The notes below the pieces were generated by a model. That model searched no databases. It had not been told where the DNA came from and saw only the letters and a program-made list of their open reading frames with translations. Positions 10,291 through 21,321 of a stretch of DNA of 64,000 nt are shown here, one piece after another (the stretch's first letter is position 1; every line of letters begins with the position of its first letter). The DNA is taken from positions 1 through 64,000 of the forward strand of contig OZ237775.1 in assembly GCA_965178125.1 (NCBI GenBank), in the 5' to 3' direction. This DNA is from Bilabrum cf. latius (taxonomy: Eukaryota; Bigyra: Bicosoecida; Bigyra; Bicosoecida). The position numbers were made by a program, and so were the translations under genes.

Positions 10291-12132
10291 ATGCCCGAAA
10301 TCGATTTTACGGAACCCCAAAGAACCAAATTGCGTCTTAATGGGAAACCAATATGGAGTATGCGATTTGAGAGCGAGGACCTTATCACCGTAAAAGATGT
10401 CTTGGAATTTATTCGTGATTACGACGATGGTGGTGAAAATCCGTTTGATGACTTTAAATTTAAGGTGAATATCAATTACCAAGATACAGGTTGGCGAACA
10501 AGAAGCACTTGGATTACTACAGATGATTTAGAATATCAAGATAGTTTATGGGCGGGCTACGAAGACGACGATGACGACGAATATAGAAAACTGAATTCTT
10601 TTGAACTACTGCTTATTAGAAAGCCAGAACCAGAAGGCGGTGCTGACGAACATAACGATTGTTTATATAACGCTATAAAACAGGCTTTTCCTTTTTCAGT
10701 TGGTCGTAAGGTAAATGTAAAGAGCGCAAAAGGCAAATGGAAAACTACTATTAAAAGATTGTCGAAGTCCGACCTCAAAGAACTCTTGAAAATTGGACGT
10801 GATGACCCCGTTGATTACAGAAGAATACCAGAGATAGAAGACGAACTTCAAGTACGCATTCATGTTGTAGGCGACTTTGAATACACATCTGGAAAAACTC
10901 ATTTTGACCGTCTTCTAACTGTATCATTAACAAATGGGCATTACAAGTATGTTCCCCCCATTAGTTAGAAAGAATTATTTACACCGCCGTCTAAAGAACC
11001 GTGTACGCTAATTACCCGCTTGTATCAATCCGAGAATTCTTATTTACTATTTGATGGAGACCGTGAGTATCAATCAGAAGGCATTACATCAGTTTCCAAG
11101 GATAAATTCATCTTTGAAGTCAAGTCCAAGGAAGAACTAAGAACAAAACACGAAGAACGGATGAAAAATGTAAGGGCATTAGCGAAGGAGACGGGTGGAT
11201 ATATGGATTTATCACGATTTATGTTTAGAACATCCCTATTTGTAAAGTCGTATTTCAGTAAGTTTTCCAAACTTTACCCTGCCGACCCGATTGACCAAGT
11301 TGAAGCACTATGGATTTCAAGAGCATCAGGTGGTGGATTGAATTGGGCAAACAAGAATACTACATTAAAAAACGCATACCAGTACGATATTAACTCATTT
11401 TATCCAAGTATTATGAAGGGTACATTTACATTTCCGGTTAGAAGGGGTAAGTTCGTACAATTTAAAGTACCATCCAGTGGGTTCTATCCGTACGGCATTT
11501 TTAGGGTACATATTGAAAATCTCAATTCTAAATTAGTACAAAAAAGAAAAAACAATTATTATACCCAATATGACATTAACCGAGCGATTGAGACGGGCGC
11601 TTAGGTGTCTCTGATTGAAGACGGTGAAGCCAACGCTTTACTTTACGATGAGACAACAAGGGTGAAGGCAAATGGACTGTTCAAAACGATGATTGAGCGA
11701 TTGTACGGTTATAAAAAATAGGGATTGAAGTGTGCGAAGGAGATACTAAATAATATTTGGGGTTCTCTATGTTAGAAAAACACAATCACAAAAACACTCC
11801 GAGATGGTGATTGTATGAATTTTAGACAATTAAAGAACGCGTATCCTAAAGCATCTGGACGACTTGTATCGGGTATACTATATGACGAAGAGTACGATTA
11901 CAAAACAGCCTACGCAAGAATGGGCCCCTTTCTGACTGGACTTGGACGAAGTAAATTGTCCAAAATGATTGAGCCATATCTTGAAAACATTCACTATGTC
12001 AACACGGATGGTTTCATTAGTGAGAAAGAATTACCTCTAAAGTTAACAACGAACCTTGGGGGTATGAAGTTGGAGCAATCAGGTGAATGTCAAATTATTC
12101 ACAGTAAGAAGAAAATTTTTAGAAAAGATTGA
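10291..12132 (+). CDS. Compact family-B DNA polymerase with N-terminal OTU-like domain
   Basis: The frame is 613 aa with four TAG codons read as Gln and a TGA stop. Polymerase motif A is YDINSFYPSIM (Asp about residue 366). Motif B is in KEILNNIWGSLC followed by TAG. Motif C is YVNTDGF (about residues 570-576), with Asn in place of the first Asp of the usual DTD while the second Asp is kept. The N-terminal 225 residues contain HNDCLYNAI (Cys 124) and, 93 residues later, NGHYKYV (His 217), a spacing and context that resemble OTU cysteine proteases. No clear 3'-5' exonuclease motifs are seen. Its size fits the protein-primed-type polymerases of Mavirus-like elements. It is the last of the three plus-strand replication genes. 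Confidence 0.9.
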
Positions 12133-12188
12133 CCAAAGCACCGCAGTTTACCGGCGGAACGGCATAAAAGTGTTTAGAAAAGATTGAA

Positions 12189-12461
12189 TTAAATAGTCTG
12201 CTTTTCCTTTAGTCTCTAAATTTCCTATCGCAAACTATCAAGTTCATCCATAATATTAATTTGTTCCCTTTTTGTGTCTTCCTCTTTTTGAAGCCAATCA
12301 AGGTGTTTTTTGGTTCTACAATGATGTGATTTATTGTACTTCTTATATACACCACCACAGGAACACTTTATCTATTCTCCAAGTTTTTCCTTGTTTTTCC
12401 GGTAGTATTCACGGGCATACAGCTTATCCTGTTCTTTTCTTTCTGAATGACTGAGTGTCAT
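12189..12461 (-). CDS. Small zinc-finger / coiled-coil viral protein
   Basis: The frame is 90 aa with three TAG codons as Gln and a TAA stop. A compact CxC...HHC...H arrangement (KCSCGGVYKKYNKSHHC then KKHLDW) suggests one zinc finger. A charged C-terminal helix follows with TAG at LR-TAG-EI-TAG-RLKEK. It starts 8 bases after the inverted-repeat promoter at 12470-12490. The function is unknown; a DNA- or RNA-binding regulator is a guess. Confidence 0.65.
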
Positions 12462-12469
12462 TTTTGTAT

Positions 12470-12490
12470 TCTATAGTATTATACTATAGA
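12470..12490. promoter_or_regulatory. Inverted-repeat promoter motif TCTATAGTA-TTA-TACTATAGA
   Basis: Two perfect 9-base arms are separated by TTA, directly upstream of the zinc-finger gene on the minus strand and downstream of the 213-aa gene. Each arm is the motif seen singly before other viral genes. It could act in both directions or form a small hairpin. Confidence 0.55.
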
Positions 12491-12502
12491 GTTAGATTTA
12501 AG

Positions 12503-13144
12503 TCATACATTCTACCAAGCAATTTTTAGAGCATCACTTTTCCCATATCCTCTACCTCTTAACTACTGAGCGATTTTCATTGCTAGTTTTGCTTTTGGGT
12601 TTTTCCGACGGCGCCTCCCTTTTCCAGTTTTTTGTGGTTTAAAACTCTACTTCGCTCTTTCGCTCGAGCCCCAATCAGGCACTTCACCACCCATTCGCAT
12701 TATTCTAGCCTATCTCGATGATAATAGTTCTTTCTAACTGTTTCCCTTCTCTCTAGCATCAAAAAATTCACGCATAGTATCTCTCCGTTCTGACGCATAT
12801 TTTCTATGAATTGCCTAATTAAAATCATCAAGTGTTGTGTCGTGTTGCTCGTGTAGTGATGGTGATAAGAATTTTAGTATACCCACGTCATAATCACCAT
12901 CACTATATTTGTCAATTCCTAGCGTATCAAATTCTTGTTCGGTCTTTTCGGCGAGCATTTCCATCATTTCCCTTTCCTAAGGGTTTACATATACACGATT
13001 AGCGTACTTTTCCCCTATACTCTAGTGCTTCCTCAATCCTTTCAAAATTGCTAGTGCTTGTCTAGCGTCTTTCCCCAAACTCTGATGTGGCTAACTAGCC
13101 AGTAAATGTAGTTGTTCTTCGGTATAATCATCAACACCCGCCAT
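12503..13144 (-). CDS. Unknown viral protein with basic C-terminus (213 aa)
   Basis: The frame opens straight after TATAGTAA and contains eight TAG codons as Gln before TGA. The N-terminal two thirds are helical and charged. Near the C-terminus is a run of basic residues (KTGKGRRRRKNPKAK), then the segment LRGRGYGKSDALKIAW, which is shared in form with the end of the 425-aa viral protein. No family is recognised. The basic tail suggests DNA binding or a virion core role, but this is inference. Confidence 0.7.
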
Positions 13145-13152
13145 TTACTATA
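13142..13152 (-). promoter_or_regulatory. TATAGTAA motif fused to start codon
   Basis: On the minus strand the sequence reads TATAGTAAATG, with the start codon of the 213-aa gene attached to the motif. The same arrangement occurs before the genes starting at 18101, 19896 and 22282, so it probably marks viral transcription starts. Confidence 0.6.
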
Positions 13153-13164
13153 CACAATCATAAA

Positions 13165-14442
13165 TTAATCATACGCAAACATTTTCCAAGCCTACTTAAG
13201 TGCTGTCTTCTTGGATATTCCTTTTCCTCTTAAAATGGACGCCATTTTCATAACTCTTGAACGTTTGGTTTCACACTGACATTGACCTCCAAATATTTCC
13301 AGATACATACCCGATACTGGGTCATTCGTATGCGAATGGATTTCTTTCATAATTGGTCTTCCAACTGTATTAGTTGCTAAATCCCAACCTTCCTTAAAAT
13401 CTTGTCCAAAATCCCTTTCTGTGTTCTACTTATGCTTTTCCTAATTTTTTCTTAAAGCGTTTCTTACATCTTCCGGTAAATCATCTAAGCCTCTCCCAAA
13501 CCATTTGGAAAAATAACCAGCCACATCAGTAGCAGCATTAGCCACTCTCTTAGTAAATCCCGATACGTTCTTAGCAATACTCTCTACATCCTACATAATA
13601 AATTGGTTTAAGGGTGGTGTCAAAAACCCATTTGTGCGCAGAACATCTTGGATAAATTTTTGGCAGTTCAGACTAAAAGCACGGTACTGATAAAAGTTGT
13701 ATTCTCCAATTTTCTGTAAAGTGGTTTCATATAATTCCCTTACTGTTTTCTAAGGTTTTCCATTAATATTTACTTCCATAGTTTGTGTTTTCTTGTTGGT
13801 GGAAAATCTTGAGGACAAATTAACCCTCTCATTCTTCTCAAGATAAATCTTTTTTCCACCTCCAAGGTTCAACTCTAAGGCTAAGTGAAAAAAATCATTA
13901 TATCCGTGTTTATTTTTTAACTTTTTCATTTTTCCAAGGGTAATCCAGTTAAGCAACCGATTAATCGCGCCACTAATGGGGGTTCTAATTACTTTCATAG
14001 CGATAATTGTCCTATCCCCGTACTGTTTAAGATTTCTCTGGACTTCGTTCGTATTTCCATACACTACTCCACCCTTAAGCTGTTGCGCCAGCTAACTGCG
14101 CCGAGAGGGGGTGCTTCGCAAACCATCTTTAAGCTGGCTTCGCGGACCATCTTTTAAATACTAATGAAGTGTGTTGGATTGTGTAGGTTTCTTTGCCTTG
14201 GGTTTCTTCGTTTTTCTTTTCGGCAGACCATCTTTAAGCTGTTGCGCCAGCTAACTGCGCCGAGAGGGGGTGCTTCGCACACCATCTTCAAACTTAATTG
14301 CTTTTTCAAGGGCTTCTTTAGAATAAGGATGTTCACTTTTCCATGTCCTTGTTGTTTTACTCTTTGGTTCTTTGACACTAATGTACGTCTTAACAAAACC
14401 AGAATTCATTTTTCCGCCACTAAGTGTATAAAAACTATCCAT
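13165..14442 (-). CDS. Viral protein with papain-like (NlpC/LRAT-type) domain
   Basis: The frame is 425 aa with TAG as Gln and a TAA stop. Residues 1-60 form a small domain (MDSFYTLSGGK start). A linker with two near-identical copies of RSTPSRRS-Q-LAQQLK follows, then a domain with FFHLALEL, YLEKNERV and SLNCQKFIQDV. The His in FFHLAL and the Cys in NCQKFI fit a permuted papain-like fold of the NlpC/P60 or LRAT kind, a type found in several large DNA viruses. The C-terminus (LRGKGISKKTALK-Q-AWKMF) resembles the end of the 213-aa protein. A lipid- or peptide-processing virion enzyme is plausible. Without TAG readthrough this looks like two or three fragments. Confidence 0.7.
14076..14129. repeat. 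GC-rich direct repeat copy 1 inside the 425-aa viral gene
   Basis: A segment of about 54 bp (with GTTGCGCCAGCTAACTGCGC) recurs almost exactly at 14234-14288, about 158 bp away. It is much richer in G+C than the surrounding viral DNA. Shorter relatives (AAGCTGGCTTCGCGGACCATCTT) lie between the copies. Both copies are in the same coding frame. Confidence 0.8.
14234..14288. repeat. GC-rich direct repeat copy 2
   Basis: Partner of the repeat at 14076-14129, differing by a single base near the end. It encodes the first copy of the RSTPSRRS-Q-LAQQLKDG segment of the 425-aa viral protein. Confidence 0.8.
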
Positions 14443-14467
14443 TTAGTATAGGCTTGTATTAAAAAAC

Positions 14468-15085
14468 TCATAGACGACTTCCAAGACCGAAGGTTTTCCG
14501 GACGAATTCCTCCAGTTGCTAAAAGGATGAATAGACACAGTACTAACCCTAATGTAATCCAGCGATTAAATTCGTTCTTGAGCGTTCTACAGACAATAAG
14601 TCCCCCGATTTTTTCCCTTCACGGATTTCCTCAAAAAGACTGTGAGAAGGCACACAAACAAAAATTGAACTTTCCTTAAATAAATCTTTCGCTAATTCCA
14701 ACGAACCAACCATAACAATTAAACGCCTGGATTTCTTCGTGAGCCAATCCGCTTTAATTTTTTCATACACTAATCTTGACTAAGAGTAATAAAAGAGGCG
14801 GTGGGTGCTCTCATCACCGTCAACCAACATCTTCTCCATTTTCTATTTTTCCTGTCCTGAGATTTGAGCATTTACGCATTCGTCTAAATCAATAATTAGC
14901 GTGTCCTTATCCACCGCTTCTAGGGAACGACACAAAGTAGTTTTACCGCTTCCTTTTGGAACAACCACGCACGATTTCTGTTTCTAAGTTCCGTCTTTCG
15001 TCCACCAAGAATATAGACACTTACTTCCTGTATAAGCTAACGGGGCTAACGTACCAGCAACCATTACAGCAGTTGATACTGACAT
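14468..15085 (-). CDS. Viral P-loop NTPase/kinase-like protein
   Basis: The frame is 205 aa with six TAG codons as Gln and a TGA stop. The first 25 residues are hydrophobic (MSVSTAVMVAGTLAPLAY) and may be a membrane anchor. A Walker A motif, VVPKGSGKTTLC, is at about residues 41-52, followed by TLIIDLDE, a Walker B-like strand. Later segments (RRLIVMVGS, SIFVCVPS) look like the strands of a nucleoside or adenylate kinase-type fold. It is distinct from the packaging ATPase at 20229-21131. The substrate is unknown. Confidence 0.7.
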
Positions 15086-15140
15086 TGTTTTGATATACTA
15101 TATACCAAGACAAATATTTATTGGTTTACTCTTTTCATAC

Positions 15141-16907
15141 TCAAGCTTGGAGCATAGCGAGTAATTGATTGCGAGAAAGAGATTTACCACCTGTTAAGCC
15201 CGAGCCTAACTTGGCACCTGTTAAGCCCTTGCCTTTCTTGGTAGTTTTTCGGGGTTTCCTTTGGCGACCCATTCCAGCCATTTCACCCACCATTTTAGCG
15301 GTGTCAAATACCTACTTACCATCCTTTAATACTTTTTTGAGATTGCCTTTCTTTACCCAATCAGCGGTTTTGTGTGCGAACTTTTTTAAGGCGTGTCTAA
15401 TCTTTTTCCCAAGACCGCGACCGTGTAATCCTGATAATTGACTTTCATATACCACGGGTAGTTTAGAGGCGGACAAAACGTCTGCTCGTGAGATGACACC
15501 CTGCTAATACTCGAACTTAGACCCATCAATCAAATTTAATACTCCTTCGTATAATCCAATCACAACACACTACACATTATCGTAGCCCACATCATCATTA
15601 TTCTTCACTCGTAGGGTTATAGACAGTTGGTTAGACCCGTTGCTACCATTTGTCTAATCCACATCTAAGCTTAAGTCCTTGGCGGGGTCAATACATAACA
15701 GACCACCTGATAGCACCCTATCCCCGAATTTACGCATAGCCCATTCATTATATTGCTATTCAAGTCCGTTGCTTCTGGATAAGTCCCATAACTGCTGTGG
15801 CGATGCGTCGGCGAGTAATCCACTATGGTTATTCATCTCTATACTAATTCCATCAATTGCCATGAATGTGTTTCCCTAATCTACTGAAAGGGTTGTAGGT
15901 GAGCGACGGGCAAACACAAATAAACGACTTGGAACTGAATTACTAAGCTTAATATTGTTATTGTAAAGAGTTGCTGTAGTACCTGCGGCAATTGTTGGAC
16001 TATGACTTTGGGTATACGAAGTCATCTCAAAAATATCATACGAGACCTATTTAGGAAGCACAAATCCTGTTTTAGGTGTAATCTATTCAAGGTATAGGAC
16101 TGGTTCTTGGACATCTACCGACTAAATGGTAGCAGTTAAGCCCTATTGTGGAATACGAGACCACACGGTTCTACTCAGTTGAGACCAATTAATATTTAAG
16201 GAGAGTGTTTGAATTCCGTATATAGCCGTTTGTTCCTATTTACTTTCGTAGTGGAAAGGTGGACATAATACCGCCTCAGTGCATTCAAAAACAAGAACAC
16301 GATTTTGAGTTTGACCTGCGGGTACATCAGTATTATCCATTTGATACAAATTGTAAAATCCACTTCCTCGGGCTGGTTGGTCCTAAAGCACGTCCTCATA
16401 CGAAGCAAGAGCGTTATTCGTAGACTAACTCATCATCGCGTATGAAGGCACATTATCGCGTCTATACACACTATCAAGGCAATTCACACGGTGGACATCA
16501 TCATCTAGTAAATGGGACAGAGCGTCCATTAGTTCGCCGTTGTTCTGGGTATAGCGAAGGTTATTAATGCCAACTGTCTATGTTGCGATGGAGCGATTAA
16601 GTGGATAGGAGCGTGGAGCATCGTAATCTGGTCTAAAGGGTGCTAGACCACCTGCGGTTTGATTATTCACGGAAAAGGTGATAGAAAATCGGCATGAGAC
16701 ATAGGCGCGGCGGCACAAACCTACACCTGAAGGCATACTAATATTCCAGTTGACCCCGCTGTTGTAGTTTCCGGCAGAACCAGATGGGTTGTATTTACGA
16801 AACGTTCGGTTCTCATAACCTTCTTGAACTTCATACGGCTTCGGTTGTACATCTAGTGTTGCGGGTGATACTTTGACTGGCTGAAGGGCAAAGGTATTCA
16901 ATGACAT
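15141..16907 (-). CDS. Major capsid protein (double jelly-roll)
   Basis: The frame is 588 aa, TGA stop, with about fifteen TAG codons read as Gln; with the standard code it would be shattered. The middle contains NNNIKLSNSVPSRLFVFARR and, shortly after, SIEMNNHSGLLADASPQQLW, both characteristic of polinton/virophage major capsid proteins. Length fits this family (about 580-610 aa). A basic C-terminal tail (GRGLGKKIRHALKKFAHK) ends in glycine/lysine-rich repeats. It would form the hexon-like capsomers of an icosahedral virion. The neighbouring minor capsid gene lies directly upstream, the usual pairing. Confidence 0.85.
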
Positions 16908-16985
16908 TTTTGTTTTCCTTGTATATTATATACAACGAATAAAATTCTATGGGGTCGCGTCCCCATCCGACGAATTATCATTTTT

Positions 16986-18101
16986 TCAAAGTCCTTTCCG
17001 TTTCTTAAATAAAAACTTCACACTCACACTTCCGTGGCGTAAATAAAGAGGTCTTAGATTTGAATAATTGTCTTTCCAATATAGATTAAACTAAATCCTA
17101 TCTACTGAATGTGTATCTAAAAAATCAATTTCGTGGAGAATATGGGGCTGGTATTGAAGAACCTACTAATTAACTGTTTCAGTGTCATCTAATACACAAT
17201 CCATATCCACTAATAAACTCTCTGTTCCAGCACCTGAATTTTGAACTGTATTTGTTGACTGTCCATAGGCAGATTTCTAGGATATTGCCTCACTCCTCAC
17301 TGGAAGACTTGAAGATGTGAAAACTATTCCACGGAAAACCTAAAACTACACTAAACTCCCTCGTTCCTAGGTCATCATTAATCTGTAGTCTCCTGATGGA
17401 TTTCCCTCGAAGTATGCCTAAGGTTCATATTTTCCAACAGAACTGCCATCATCAAATAAAACATTCGTTCCTAAGGTTTTGAATAGAATACTGGCGTATA
17501 AGTCGTCATCTTGGATATCCATTCGTTCCATAGGAAAACCCGTCATCAGTTCGTTAAGGGCTTCATTCAACACTAATTTAAATTTCTGTCCTGAGTTTTC
17601 CTCGTCGTAATCGGGGTTTGCTACTAAAGAAAATTTACCATCTTTAAAGAGTAAAACCGGAACTGATGTAATATCCGCTGACAAAGCGTTCTATAGGGTT
17701 TCGTTGAATAAATCAACAAAATGCTACACGGAATACATATAATAATAAGGAACAAACTACATAGGATTGGAAAATGATGGTTGGTTTTCCCCTGTTAACT
17801 AGGGTCTCCACTGAATGCTTGAGGTCCACAAACTTACTCCGTCTTCATCTGTAATGCTTATTCTATACACTGTTTGATTAGGATTTGAAGATGGATTTTT
17901 CACTTTATCGGTTTCTATGTGTGGAACCCATAAAGGTATTGAATTGGTGCTTATGGAAAACCGGAATACTGACATCGTATAATCACCAACATCCTTATCT
18001 AATAATGGCTACTTGCGGGTTTCGCTATAGGTCGCTGGTTGGAAAGTATCTTCGTTATTTCGTATGTTTGCGGTAATGTAAAATCGGTCTGGAGAACTCA
18101 T
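16986..18101 (-). CDS. Minor capsid (penton) protein
   Basis: The frame is 371 aa with about twelve TAG codons as Gln and a TGA stop. The N-terminus (MSSPDRFYITANIRN) and the late segments VFRGIVFTSSSLPVRSEA, RIQFNLYWKDN and LYLRHGSVSVKFLFKK match the pattern of polinton and virophage penton proteins, which have a single jelly-roll. It starts immediately after CTATAGTAAA. It sits between the major capsid gene and a small unknown gene and would occupy the five-fold vertices. Confidence 0.85.
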
Positions 18102-18157
18102 TTTACTATAGACGTTTATAATTATGGGGTGGGTTTGATTACTTTTCTAAAGTATAA

Positions 18158-18649
18158 TTAAGATGGTGTAATAAGTGAACCTGACACTAAGGATTTCCAA
18201 CTAGATGTAGAAGAACTGCCAATCGCCACATAGACATCGTTGTCGCTTCCATTATACACTAAAGCGCCCTTGAACTTTCGCTCTGCTGACGTATTAATAG
18301 GGGTAGAAGCGTCAGCCAATGTAGCTCCAGCAACCTCACTCAGCCCAACAACACCCTCTTGAGAAGTCTTGAATGAACCAACTAGTGAAATATCGCATCT
18401 TTCTCCTTCTTCGCTCATACTGAACTGACAACCAGCAGACGCTCCGTTTTTTCCAAACCGTAGAACAGTTTCACCCCACTCCATATAAGGCTCTCCGTCT
18501 TTGAATTCAATACTTGGATTGCCTATGACTGCTCCCGTAGAGTTAGTAATTGCGGACACTTTAATTGCGTCGCTACTCACAACATTACACGTAATAGTTT
18601 GAGACATAAGGTCTAGACTGTTCTTAGATAGAAGATTTGAAACTGACAT
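18158..18649 (-). CDS. Unknown viral protein (163 aa, beta-rich)
   Basis: An uninterrupted frame with no TAG codon and a TAA stop (ITPS end). Composition is rich in Ser, Thr, Val and Gly with alternating hydrophobic residues. It includes SIEFKDGEPYMEWGETVLRF and a C-terminal VYVAIGSSSTSSWKSL reminiscent of a fibre or tail-spike beta fold. It is followed immediately by the minor capsid gene. A virion surface protein is possible, but no family is recognised. Confidence 0.65.
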   Translation of the reverse strand: MSVSNLLSKNSLDLMSQTITCNVVSSDAIKVSAITNSTGAVIGNPSIEFKDGEPYMEWGETVLRFGKNGASAGCQFSMSEEGERCDISLVGSFKTSQEGVVGLSEVAGATLADASTPINTSAERKFKGALVYNGSDNDVYVAIGSSSTSSWKSLVSGSLITPS

Positions 18650-18714
18650 TTTATAGTATATCCACAGAAATAATTTTTATCAGGTTGCCAAAAGATGTAA
18701 ATAAGAGGTTTTGG

Positions 18715-19896
18715 TCAATCTTTTCCTAAAAGATGTAATAGTTCCATAGCAACCTAATGATGAATATCTTTATCGGCTCCTTTTACTTTCTTGGCTACAT
18801 TCATTGCTGTATCATAGATAATCCTTTTTCCACCTCGTAATCCTTTCCCCTTTTTTGGTTTTCCACTTTCTTCTACAGTCATTGCGCGTGATGGTGGGTC
18901 TTCTAAATCAGGCTACTAAATTCCATAGGGCGGACTAAACCCCGTAAATCGCTACACAGGTCTAGTAGCACGTTTTCCAATTCCCTGCTCAATTTCTATC
19001 CTACTCGGCATATCATAGTACTCACCAGTTTCTGGGTCCCACGCCCCCGGAGTGCTTCCTTGCGGTAGTGGTCTTTCATTGCTCGCTGCGGCTAATATGG
19101 CATCTAAGTCTTTTGATGTTTTTGACGCATTACTACTTGAACCCTCTTGAAAATGCTAAAACATATTTGTCTGCCCCTGTGATGTTCTTTGTGAGAAATT
19201 CTTTCCCTATTCTAAATCCCACGCTATTCGTTGTTTTTCAGTTAAGGGTCTGTCTTGTTGTATTCTTTCTCTGGCTCTTTCCAATAACTATTTATACGCA
19301 CCCGAAGACCTTTTTGGAAGCTGTACTTGTGTTGGAGCGGAAAACGTGTTTCTTCTTGTTGTTCGAGCAGGTGTTTGTAAAGATGTTGGCTACTAATCAA
19401 TTCCCAACATTCCCTACGGTATTCGTTGTCCGGATGCCTCCTATATAACTTTCCCTAATTCTAAGAGTTGTTTTCTGTCTTCAGCTGGAACTCTCTGCAG
19501 TCCTTCGTAGCCTTTCCTTTGAAATCTCTCAATATTTACGTATTGACGGGCTAGTTGTTGCTTCATTTGTGGAGACATATTGATATTACCAACAAAATCC
19601 TTCAATGCTTTCACTGCTGGACTTACATTTTTACCCTCAATAATACCTTTCATTATACCAGATATTGACTTAGATATGATTTCCTCGTTGCTTTGGTCTG
19701 CCTATTTTCTCTACGCTGGAGTTCCATACCTTCCACTTTCTTTTAATCGTTCAATTTTTGCCCTTTTCCTTATAAAATCACTATATTCTGTTTCTAAATC
19801 TACGTCGTCCCTTGCCTGTAAATCTAACATTTTAGCATTGTCCAGTTCCCTTTCTAGGGCTTGCTGAATAAGAGCATTCACTTTAGCAGTTTTCAT
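18715..19896 (-). CDS. Unknown viral structural-module protein (393 aa)
   Basis: The frame opens directly after TATAGTAA and reads through about fifteen TAG codons to TGA. The N-terminal 200 residues are helical and Gln-rich, with many of the glutamines written TAG. The middle is Pro/Ser/Thr-rich and the C-terminus basic (KPKKGKGLRGGKR) with a helix ending HLLGKD. Its place between capsid genes and the packaging ATPase suggests a virion or scaffolding role. No catalytic motif is seen. Confidence 0.7.
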
Positions 19897-19959
19897 TTAC
19901 TATAAGCTTTTATAAAAAGCTTGACCAAAAAATAAAAAAAAGTGTTTGTGTATAGTATA

Positions 19960-20199
19960 ATGGATATTGATAAGTGGATTATATAGAGAACCAAACAACT
20001 CGCGCTATAGAAAGAACAAGACGCTTTAAATAGAGTTAAAAACAAACATATTAAAGTTGGAAAAGGCCGTAGTAAGCCTAAGCGGAAAGTGAGCGCCAAA
20101 ATGAAACGCCGCAATAAACTTGTAAAAATGGTGATGTAGTAGACTGGTATGAGTTTACCTCAAGCAAGTCGGTATATACGAGAATAGAATATTATTTAA
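19960..20199 (+). CDS. Small basic viral protein (79 aa)
   Basis: The start codon lies four bases after TATAGTA. The frame runs through five TAG codons to TAA. The core is very basic (KVGKGRSKPKRK, then KMKRRNKLVK), and it ends with SLPQASRYIRE. It may be a nucleic-acid-binding packaging or core protein. It is one of the few plus-strand genes in the right half of the element. Confidence 0.6.
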
Positions 20200-20228
20200 A
20201 GAAACTTTTATAACAAGTTTGACCAAAA

Positions 20229-21131
20229 TTACATAAGGTAAGCCTACTTTTCTCCTAATAAATACCTCGGGTAATTCCTGTGGACACATACCCACCTAGA
20301 AGGCATTTTTAAGACTTTAGAGATTTCTTGTTTCTCAAGTCCTATATAATTTTTTAGTAAATACCTTAGAGAATGTGCGGAAGAACACTAAGGGAATATA
20401 ACGAACTTATGACTTTCCGCAAGAATAATTCGGGTACTTTTATAGTTGGTAGATAAATGACTTGTGATTAATACAGAAGTATTCGAATGTCTTCCAACCT
20501 ACAATATTTCATCCTGTAAATGATTGAGGGCTTCCCTTAACTTCTTATCTTTGATTGTATCAATATCATCCAAGATTACTAAGGCGTCCCTTAATTCCTA
20601 ATGAATATCAATCGGGTTCTCCACCAGTTCCTCATTTAAAATAATCCTTTTCAGTCCTTTCACTTCATCTAAGACTTTATCCTACTATACTCGTGAAAAT
20701 AAAATAATTCTCCTGTTTGGAAACATTCTGTGATAATTCTTAGCATATTTGGAAACCCAAGTAGACTTCCCAGCACCTGATGGTGCGGTGATATAAATGA
20801 CCTCTCTTCCTTTTGGATTTGGTAATGATTGGAATTCACCCTATTTTAATGTAATCTCTTTATGTTTCTTTTCCTATGCTTTTTCATACAAGTATTTGAT
20901 GTCTTCGTCTAGGGGTTCGACCTGTTTGATTAAGTGTCGTGCTAATAAATCCATTTTCCTCTGCGGAAATCGTTTCCCTGTAAGTGATGATACTTGAAAA
21001 TCCTAGAATGATATACTATCATCTCCAAATTGGTTGTCTGTCTTTTCCGCTGTGTATAAAATACGTTTTCCGTGTGTGTCATATGCGATAGGTGTTGATT
21101 TTGTAGTTTCCTTCCAAGAAAAATGTGCCAT
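20229..21131 (-). CDS. A32-like (FtsK-HerA) DNA packaging ATPase
   Basis: The frame is 300 aa with eight TAG codons as Gln and a TAA stop. Walker A is APSGAGKST and Walker B is ALVILDDID. A later SVLITSH matches the sensor-like strand of genome-packaging ATPases of virophages, polintons and NCLDVs. It would pump DNA into the capsid. The start is inferred from the ATG that follows TATAGTAAATACACTAAA. Confidence 0.9.
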
Positions 21132-21321
21132 TTTAGTGTATTTACTATATGTTTTTATATTTTCTAAAGTGTTTTGTCTTTTTGTTGAAAACTTATTTTG
21201 AATGATTGTCTTTTATGCTATCCACAAATTCCAAAACGGATTTTGTAGAAATACTTCTACGCATAAATAATGGTTAAGAGATGTTTTTATCTCCCCCAAT
21301 ATATATGTATATAATAAATAT

